Of a stretch of DNA of 11,423 nt, positions 5,517-11,423 are shown piece after piece; the first letter of the stretch is position 1, and each line of letters begins with the position of its first letter. Under the pieces are notes generated by a model. That model ran no database searches, was not told where the DNA came from, and saw only the letters and a program-made list of their open reading frames with translations. The stretch comes from Methanobrevibacter_A sp964431035 (lineage in GTDB: Archaea > Methanobacteriota > Methanobacteria > Methanobacteriales > Methanobacteriaceae), in NCBI GenBank assembly GCA_964431035.1, contig CAYSIF010000049.1:1-11423 (forward strand), in the 5' to 3' direction. The position numbers and the translations under genes are program-made.

Positions 5517-6299
5517 ATTGCTTGAAATCATTGTTAAAGCAAAAACAGCCGCTCCAAAACCATTATCTATATTAACTACTGCAATACCTGGAGCACATGA
5601 TTGTAACATTGCATGTAATGCTATTTTACCATTATCCCCAACACCATATCCTACACTTGTAGGAACTGCTATAATAGGAACATCCACTAAACCTGCAACA
5701 ACAGAGGGTAATGCTCCTTCCATACCTGCACATACTATTATACATTTAACATCTTCTTCAACCATTTTAGCTATTTGAGGGAATAATCTATGGATTCCTG
5801 CAACTCCAATATCATATGATGTTAATACTTCGCATCCCCCCTCATTAAGTATCATTTTAGCTTCTTCTGCAACATTAACATCTGAAGTTCCTGCAGTTAC
5901 AACACCTACTTTACCATATTCTTTAATTATATTATCTTCAATTGGTGTGTTAGCTATACGTAGTATTCTTCCTTTTTCATTATATTCAAAATAGAAATCT
6001 TCTTTTAGATAGTCTAAATCTTTTTCTAATTTTTCAAATCTTTTTTTACTTAGGCGTGTAAATATTAATGAGATTTTTTCTTCATTTATTTTTTCGAAGT
6101 AGTTTTTTGCTATTGTAACTAAGTCATCATAGTCTTTACTGTCCGATAGGATTGCTTCTGGGAATCCTGTTCTTTGTTTTCTGTTTGTATCGAATTTTAT
6201 GTGTTGGTCTAGTTCTAGGATGTTGTTGGATTTTATTATGTTTTCACATTTTTCTATTGTAATTTTTCCTTCTACTAGATCTTCTAATATTTTTCTCAT
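5505..6299 (-). CDS. larB: Nickel-pincer cofactor synthesis protein LarB (AIR carboxylase-like)
   Basis: 264 residues, close to typical LarB. LarB carboxylates and hydrolyses nicotinic acid adenine dinucleotide to pyridinium-3,5-biscarboxylic acid mononucleotide, the first step to the nickel-pincer nucleotide of lactate racemase-type enzymes. The C-terminal half (about 128-255) is a PurE-like domain: VGVVTAGTSDVNVAEEA, SYDIGVAGIHRL, CAGMEGALPSVVAGLVDVPI, PTSVGYGVGDNGK, and NIDNGFGAAVFALTM. The N-terminal half is the usual helical LarB region with FDTNRKQRTGFPEAI. Partners larC and larE are not in the window. ATG at 6299 has AAGGAA about 10 nt upstream. In the present arrangement the inverted mod promoter lies upstream on the same strand, only 51 bp separating the mod fragment from this start, so readthrough into larB is possible. 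Confidence 0.93.
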   Translation of the reverse strand: MRKILEDLVEGKITIEKCENIIKSNNILELDQHIKFDTNRKQRTGFPEAILSDSKDYDDLVTIAKNYFEKINEEKISLIFTRLSKKRFEKLEKDLDYLKEDFYFEYNEKGRILRIANTPIEDNIIKEYGKVGVVTAGTSDVNVAEEAKMILNEGGCEVLTSYDIGVAGIHRLFPQIAKMVEEDVKCIIVCAGMEGALPSVVAGLVDVPIIAVPTSVGYGVGDNGKIALHAMLQSCAPGIAVVNIDNGFGAAVFALTMISSNIKK

Positions 6300-6350
6300 A
6301 ATAAAAAAATTCCTTATAACTAATAAATATTATATTAATAATATTATGTT

Positions 6351-6701
6351 TTAAATCTTATAAATAAAATTAAATGAATAAAATATAAAAATATCCAACT
6401 TAATATATATAAGATCTATTTTTCCACGCATTGATTGATTATATTCATCCCCTATAAGAAGTGCTTGCATAGCTAATAGGTTATCTCCATATATTAATTT
6501 ATTAAACCATGTTTTTTCATTGATATTTTTAACTTTAGATTTAAAATAACCTGAATCATCTTTTGATGGTAATACTAACTCGTTTGTTTGTAGTTTTAAT
6601 CTCTGATTTTCAGAGATTCCTGATAATATTTTTTGAGCTTCCTTTTTTCCTCTTTTTAAAATTTTGGGCAACTCTTCAACTAAAGATTCCGCCACAATCA
6701 C
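6351..6701 (-). pseudogene. mod: N-terminal fragment of type III Mod methyltransferase, inverted
   Basis: An ORF of 116 codons starting at GTG 6701, or more likely GTG 6695, which has GGAG (6705-6708) 9 nt upstream and gives a typical Mod start MAESLVEELPKIL. Residues up to 100 match the N-terminus of beta-class Mod proteins: NKLIYGDNLLAMQALL (68-82) and MRGKIDLIYI (91-100), which should be followed by DPPF. Instead the frame runs into about 16 unrelated residues and stops at 6351. The DPPF continuation is found on the opposite strand from 6862, so this piece has been turned round. It carries no complete catalytic motif and is inactive on its own. Confidence 0.9.
6403..6412 (+). repeat. Left inverted repeat of the flipped segment
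   Basis: ATATATATAA. The 7 bp at 6403-6409 pair in the register that restores the mod frame; TATATATAA at 6404-6412 matches the right copy over 9 bp in a register shifted by 2 nt. Confidence 0.7.
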
Positions 6702-6781
6702 CGTCTCCTTTATAATACTTTATACATATTTTATATTTATTTAAAATAACTACATCTTCCCAGAAAAATCAAGAAAATATC

Positions 6782-6790
6782 TATATATAA
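6782..6790. promoter_or_regulatory. TATA-box-like element in the flipped segment
   Basis: TATATATAA on the plus strand, about 85-95 bp upstream of the mod GTG on the minus strand. Its symmetry means it could serve as box A in either direction: towards the mod N-terminus and larB now, or, on the plus strand, towards the mod remainder and res. It is a third copy of the 9-mer found at the segment ends. Confidence 0.35.
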
Positions 6791-6840
6791 TTACTTTCAT
6801 CATATCTCTTGATGCATCTTATTAAATAAACATACAAAAT

Positions 6841-8424
6841 TTGAATCAATTTTTATATATAGACCCTCCTTTCGATTCAAAAGCAGACTATAGAACAAAA
6901 ATATCGATACCCGATAACGATATAGAACAAAAACCAACAGTTATAGAGCAATTTGCATATAAAGATACTTGGAAGAATGGTACTGCAAGCTATTTAGAGA
7001 TGATGGTGCCAAGATTAATACTTATGAAAGAATTATTATCTGAAAAAGGATCAATTTATGTTCATATTGACTGGCATGTAGGACATTATCTTAAAATTCT
7101 ATTAGATGAAATATTTGGAAAAGAAAATTTTGTCAATGAGATAATATGGAATTATAAATCTGGTGGAACTAGTAATAATTACTTCTCAAGAAAACATGAC
7201 ATTATATTGCTATATAAAAAAACAGATCAATATACATTTAACACATTAACTGAAAAATCATACAATCGCGGATTAAAACCATATCGATTTAAAGGTGTTA
7301 AGGAATATGAAGATGAAATTGGTTGGTATACATTAGTAAATATGAAAGATGTATGGCAAATAGATATGGTTGGAAGAACATCCTCAGAACGAGTTAATTA
7401 TGGAACTCAAAAACCTGAAAAATTATTAGAACGTATTATTAAAGCTTCTTCCAATGAAGGAGATATTGTTGCTGATTTTTTTATGGGTTCTGGTACTACT
7501 GGTACAGTTGCTGAGAAATTAGGTAGACGTTGGATTATGTCGGATTTAGGTAAACCTGCAACAATGATAACTCGTAAGCGTTTAATTGATCAAGAAGCTG
7601 AGCCTTTTTTATATCAATCTATTGGAGATTATCAAAAAGAGCAATATGAAACTTCTGAATTTAAAACCATACGTGATTTATCCCATGTTGTTTTAAACCT
7701 TTATGGTGCTTTACCAATTAATGATAATAGTACTAGAACTAATTTAGGATACATTAAGGATAAAAATACCTTGGTTCTTGTTGATTCTCCCTCTAAATTA
7801 ACAGGTTATAATACTTTAGTTAAGGCTCAGAAGTTGAGAAATACATATCATGGGGGTTGGAATAAAGTTGTTGTTTTAGGTTGGAATTTTGTGCAGAATA
7901 TTGGTGATATTATTAATAAATTGGATGATTCTGATTTAAAAGTTCTTGTTATTCCTCCAGATTTATTAGAGCAGCTAAAAACTAAAGCTAAAGCTAATAA
8001 ACTTATTCAGTCTGGAAAATTGAGATTTTCATCTTTACAATATTTGACTGTTAAAAATCCCATCGTAGAAGATTATGATGAGGATAATGAGGTTTTAAAT
8101 GTGGAATTGGATAATTATGTTTTGTTATCTCCTGATGCATTGCCTTTAGATGAAAAGAACCAGAAAAAGTTATCTGATATTATTAGTGATGATCCTTTGG
8201 CATTAATTGAGTATTGGAGTATTGATCCTGATTATGATGGGGAGGTTTTCCGTAGTAAATGGCAGGATTATCGTGAAAATGTTGCTAATGATAATGATCC
8301 TTATCGTGTTATAAATAAAGCTAGAATTAATGTTCCTAAGGTTGAGGGTACACGTGTGATATGTGTTAAAGCTGTTGATATTTTTGGTTTTGAGAGTGCT
8401 ACAACAATTACTATAGGAGAATGA
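6841..8424 (+). pseudogene. mod: Type III restriction-modification DNA methyltransferase Mod, remainder lacking its N-terminus
   Basis: Open frame of 527 codons; homology begins at D8 (6862). Mod gives sequence recognition and adenine-N6 methylation from S-adenosylmethionine. Beta-class motif order is visible: motif IV DPPF (residues 8-11), GSIYVHIDWHVGHYLK (about 75-90), the target-recognition region (about 100-195), NYGTQKPEKLLERII, then motif I DFFMGSGTTG (about 217-226), and a C-terminal domain of about 290 residues. No internal frameshift or stop. What is missing is the start: only TTG at 6841, without SD, precedes DPPF, and the real N-terminal 100 residues are inverted at 6701-6404. Joined, they give about 618-620 residues, normal for Mod. 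The frame ends 4 bp before res. As it stands it is probably untranslated or inactive. Confidence 0.9.
6853..6861 (-). repeat. Right inverted repeat of the flipped segment
   Basis: TTATATATA, reverse complement of TATATATAA at the left end. Similarity stops at once on both sides, so the repeat is only 7-9 bp of a TA tract. Confidence 0.7.
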
Positions 8425-8428
8425 TAAT

Positions 8429-11317
8429 ATGAGTAATATGGGTACTAAAAATAACCCTCTTAAGTTAACTAGTGAGTTGACTACTGTTGTTAATAAGGCT
8501 TGGGATGATGGTAGTTTATATGATAATGTATCTCCTGTGACACAAGATTTGTTACGCTTTTGGTTTTCTCCTTCTTTTAGTGATATACGAGATATTAATT
8601 TTCATGAAGGTCAAAAACAAGCTATCTTGAATATTATTTATTTGCATGAAATTTTGGGGGTTAGTAGTGTTAAGGACTTGTATTTGAATGTTTATCCTGA
8701 ATTATTGAAAGATATGGATTTAGATAATATTGAGCAAGAGAAGTATAATCATCCTATGTATGCTGTGAAGATGGCTACTGGTACGGGTAAGACTTGGGTT
8801 ATGCATGCTTTATTGCTTTGGCAATACTTGAATTCTTATAAGAATCCTGATGATAAGCGTTTTTCTAAGAATTTTTTGATTGTTGCTCCTGGAATTATTG
8901 TGTACAATCGTTTGCTTGATGCTTTTCTTGGTAAAGAAGATGTGGATAATGTTCGTGATTTTAATACATCTGATTTTATGCGTTTTAAGGAGTTATTTAT
9001 TCCTGATGCTTATCGTGACTTAATTTTTAGTTTTTTACAGACTTCTGTTGCTTGTAAAGATGAAATTTCTTCAAAAGTATGTGGGGATGGTTTAGTTGCT
9101 ATTACTAACTGGCATTTATTAATTGATAAGGATGAGGAGGTAGATATTGATTCTCCTTTAGATAATCCTGCACAAGTTTTGAAGAATGTTTTACCTGTGT
9201 CTCCAGGTAAAGCTAGTGGTAATGATTTGAGTAGTCTTGATTCTGCTTTTTTAAGAGGTAGTGAAATTGAATATTTGAAAGGATTGGATAAACTTGTTGT
9301 TATTAATGATGAGGCTCATCATATTCATACTTTTAAGAGAGGTGGTGAGGTGTTTGAGGTTGAATGGCAGAAGAGTTTGAATAAGATTAGTGAGTTTAAG
9401 GATTCTTTTATACAGATTGATTTTTCTGCTACTCCTTATAGTAATAGTGGTGGTAAAAAGAAGGTTAAACATTATTTTCCGCATGTTATTGTTGATTTTA
9501 ATTTACGTGCTGCTATTCATAAAGGTTTAGTTAAGATGATTGCTATTGATCGTCGTGAAGAAGTTGCTTCTATTAAACTTGATTTTAAGGCAGAGCGTGA
9601 AGGTAATAAAATTGTTGGTTTGTCTGATGGTCAACGTTTAATGCTTCGTGCAGGTTATAAAAAGTTGAAGATTCTAGAAGATGAATTTAAACATTTAGAT
9701 GTTAATAAGCATCCTAAAATGTTAGTTATGTGTGAAGATACTAAAGTTGCTCCTTTTGTGACTCAATTTTTCAAAAGTGAAGGTTTGAGCAGTGATGAAA
9801 TTGTTGAGATACATTCTAATAAGAAAGGAGAAGTTAGTGAAAATGATTGGAATAGTATAAAGCAACGTTTATTTAATGTTGATAATTATGAAAATCCTAA
9901 GATTATTGTTTCTGTTTTGATGTTGCGTGAAGGTTTTGATGTTAATAATATTTGTGTTATTGTTCCATTACGTTCTACTGAGTCTGAAATATTATTAGAG
10001 CAGACCATTGGTAGAGGTTTACGTTTGATGTGGAGAGAACATGAATATGATGATGTTAAATATGAAAATCGTAGACGAGTGTTGAAAAATAAGTTAGAAC
10101 CTGAGAATTATTTAGATTTACTAAGTATTATTGAACATCCTAATTTTATTAAGTTTTATGAAGAGAGTCTTGAGGATGATATAGTTGTTGAAATTACTGA
10201 AGATGAAAAGCCTGATAAAATATTGGGAGATATGATAAATGTACCTTTAAGAGATGACTTTGAAGAGTTTGATTTTTACTGGCCATTTATTATTCAAGAG
10301 AGCGAAGAAATTTTAACTAATGAAAAAATTTCTATTGATAGTTTTGAACCCTATAAAATTCCTTTAGGAGAATTGCAGAAGATTAAAGGTGAAGGTGGGG
10401 AAAAATTTAAATCTCATGAAATTACCGTTAGAACTCAATTTGGTGAATATAATGTGAGTTCCGATATTTTTACTGCTAAAAATTATAATGAATTTTTATC
10501 TAGAATTATAAATAATGTTAATGCTATGTTGCAGAATGTAGGTAGAAGCAGTAAAGCTTTTCCAATGATTCAAGTAAATAATGCTGAGATAACTGGAGTA
10601 ATTGATGAATACATACGTACTAAATTGTTTAATGAGCCATTTAATCCCATGATTAATGAAAATTGGCGCATTCTTGTAATGTCTGATGGCAGTATTATAA
10701 AACACATCACTAAGCAAATTAGCAGAGTTATGTATGAATTACAGAATAATGTTCGTATTGAAGAAGCTGTTGTTGATAAAATACCATTTTCAAAGGTTGA
10801 TAAACTTCGTATGAGAGAAAATTATTCTATTGATGTTAGTAAATCTATTTATCCTAAATTACCTTATCCTTCAAATAAAGGAGGTTTTGAAAAATCTTTT
10901 ATTGAAGCATTGGATAATGATGGTTATGTTAACTCTTTTTTGAAAATTAATGAATATTATCATGATTTTGCTTGTATTACTTATATTCGTGACGATGGTT
11001 TACTTGCGAGATATTATCCAGATTTTATTGTTAAAATAAATAATGATATTTATATTGTTGAAACTAAATCAGATAAGGACATAAAATCTGAAAATGTTCA
11101 ACGGAAGAGAGTTGCTACATTAGATGCCTTGGACAAGATAAATCAACTTAAAGGAGTGGAACGTATGGATTCAAAATGGAATTATACATTATTAGGTGAA
11201 AATACATTCTATTCTATGTTTGAAAATAGTGCAAGCATTAAAGAGATTCTTGATTATAATATTGTCAATGAATCAATAGCAAAAGGTCATAAAACTTTAG
11301 ATGACTTCATAAATTAA
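8429..11317 (+). CDS. res: Type III restriction endonuclease subunit Res
   Basis: 962 residues, full length. Res joins Mod to form the ATP-dependent complex that cuts DNA between inversely oriented unmethylated sites. Helicase motifs in order: Walker A ATGTGKT (116-122), motif II DEAH (294-297), motif III SATP (333-336), motif V LMLREGFDVNN (497-507), and motif VI QTIGRGLR (525-532). The C-terminal PD-(D/E)XK nuclease is intact: YYPDFIV with D865, then IVETK with E878 and K880. ATG at 8429 has AGGAGA (8415-8420) 8 nt upstream and lies 4 bp after the mod stop, so the pair is translationally coupled in an intact operon. Codons are T-ending and rich in CGT for Arg, unlike gatB. Res needs Mod to find sites, so with mod broken it should be harmless and idle. 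Confidence 0.95.
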   Translation: MSNMGTKNNPLKLTSELTTVVNKAWDDGSLYDNVSPVTQDLLRFWFSPSFSDIRDINFHEGQKQAILNIIYLHEILGVSSVKDLYLNVYPELLKDMDLDNIEQEKYNHPMYAVKMATGTGKTWVMHALLLWQYLNSYKNPDDKRFSKNFLIVAPGIIVYNRLLDAFLGKEDVDNVRDFNTSDFMRFKELFIPDAYRDLIFSFLQTSVACKDEISSKVCGDGLVAITNWHLLIDKDEEVDIDSPLDNPAQVLKNVLPVSPGKASGNDLSSLDSAFLRGSEIEYLKGLDKLVVINDEAHHIHTFKRGGEVFEVEWQKSLNKISEFKDSFIQIDFSATPYSNSGGKKKVKHYFPHVIVDFNLRAAIHKGLVKMIAIDRREEVASIKLDFKAEREGNKIVGLSDGQRLMLRAGYKKLKILEDEFKHLDVNKHPKMLVMCEDTKVAPFVTQFFKSEGLSSDEIVEIHSNKKGEVSENDWNSIKQRLFNVDNYENPKIIVSVLMLREGFDVNNICVIVPLRSTESEILLEQTIGRGLRLMWREHEYDDVKYENRRRVLKNKLEPENYLDLLSIIEHPNFIKFYEESLEDDIVVEITEDEKPDKILGDMINVPLRDDFEEFDFYWPFIIQESEEILTNEKISIDSFEPYKIPLGELQKIKGEGGEKFKSHEITVRTQFGEYNVSSDIFTAKNYNEFLSRIINNVNAMLQNVGRSSKAFPMIQVNNAEITGVIDEYIRTKLFNEPFNPMINENWRILVMSDGSIIKHITKQISRVMYELQNNVRIEEAVVDKIPFSKVDKLRMRENYSIDVSKSIYPKLPYPSNKGGFEKSFIEALDNDGYVNSFLKINEYYHDFACITYIRDDGLLARYYPDFIVKINNDIYIVETKSDKDIKSENVQRKRVATLDALDKINQLKGVERMDSKWNYTLLGENTFYSMFENSASIKEILDYNIVNESIAKGHKTLDDFIN

Positions 11318-11331
11318 TTTTATTTTTTTAT
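11318..11331 (+). terminator. T-rich terminator after res
   Basis: A T-rich run with TATTTTTTTA (11321-11330) directly after the res stop, typical of archaeal termination. An imperfect inverted repeat (11335-11347 with 11358-11371) and a second T run (11392-11399) follow. The rest of the window to 11423 holds no gene. Confidence 0.55.
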
Positions 11332-11334
11332 ATT

Positions 11335-11371
11335 AATGATTATTATACTGAAATAAATATAATAATTCATT
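11335..11371. repeat. Imperfect inverted repeat downstream of res
   Basis: AATGATTATTATA (11335-11347) pairs with TATAATAATTCATT (11358-11371) with one extra T, leaving a 10-nt loop. Probably part of the transcription end of the R-M operon; a chance AT palindrome is possible. Confidence 0.4.
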
Positions 11372-11423
11372 TAGGGTTCTAGATATTTAAGTTTTTTTTA
11401 GTTATTTTTATTTCTTCTTTTTC

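Larger units (their letters stand above)
6403..6860. other. Inverted (possibly invertible) segment carrying the mod promoter, RBS and first ~100 codons
   Basis: The segment contains the minus-strand mod N-terminus (6701-6404) and about 150 bp of its upstream DNA. Its ends are ATATATA (6403-6409) and TATATAT (6854-6860), reverse complements. Reversing everything between them rebuilds GAT CTT ATA TAT ATA GAC CCT CCT, that is D-L-I-Y-I-D-P-P, in frame with the plus-strand remainder. No recombinase or hairpin-rich site is seen in the window. A programmed switch and a one-off inversion fit equally well. Confidence 0.85.

Noticed and set aside
6300..6850. A recombinase or insertion sequence that caused the inversion
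   Set aside because: No integrase, invertase or transposase frame exists in the window, and the segment has no IS-like terminal repeats or target duplication.
6351..8424. Explaining the broken mod by a frameshift or sequencing error
   Set aside because: The two parts lie on opposite strands, so no insertion or deletion can join them; only an inversion, or an assembly inversion, can.

Overview
The window looks like chromosome of a methanogenic archaeon of the Methanobacteriales, probably Methanosphaera or a close relative. The reasons are the very low G+C content, Hjc-type Holliday junction resolvase, tRNA genes mostly without an encoded CCA end, a tRNA-Trp with an intron that is itself a box C/D guide RNA, archaeal TATA-type promoters, and an archaeal GatB. 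The species assignment is inference from style and gene content, not from a search.

Layout. Positions 1-1623 are all on the minus strand: the N-terminal part of a metallo-beta-lactamase-fold hydrolase (runs off the left edge), intron-containing tRNA-Trp, hjc, and a block of five tRNA genes (His, Leu-UAG, Glu, a CAU tRNA, Asn). Positions 1852-5484 are on the plus strand: a BioB/HydE-like radical SAM protein, then a tight gatB - CBS/ParB-like - hisE operon. Convergent to hisE on the minus strand is larB (nickel-pincer cofactor synthesis). Positions 6351-11317 hold a type III restriction-modification locus whose restriction subunit (Res) is intact but whose methyltransferase (Mod) is split.

Main discovery. 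The first 100 codons of mod lie on the minus strand (6701 down to about 6404) and the remaining 520 on the plus strand (from 6862). The break falls exactly inside the LIYID-PPF motif. The displaced piece, with its ribosome-binding site and putative promoter, is bounded by a short inverted repeat (ATATATA at 6403-6409, TATATAT at 6854-6860). Flipping this ~458-bp piece on paper rebuilds an unbroken, in-frame Mod of about 618-620 residues directly upstream of res. The locus is therefore either caught in the OFF state of an invertible switch or carries a single inversion mutation. No recombinase gene lies in the window, and the repeats are very short, so the two cannot be told apart here. In the present orientation the R-M promoter would point towards larB.

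Other points of interest: a predicted Cm34 guide in the tRNA-Trp intron that pairs better with the unspliced precursor than with spliced tRNA; a tRNA-His lacking a genomic G-1 but carrying an encoded CCA; a two-CBS protein fused to a ParB/sulfiredoxin-like domain with a DGHHR motif like that of archaeal free-serine kinase; and a radical SAM protein with CX4CX2C spacing. The R-M genes use T-ending and CGT codons, unlike the A/C-ending, AGA-rich codons of the housekeeping genes, which suggests transfer. No gene-free stretch exceeds 300 bases.
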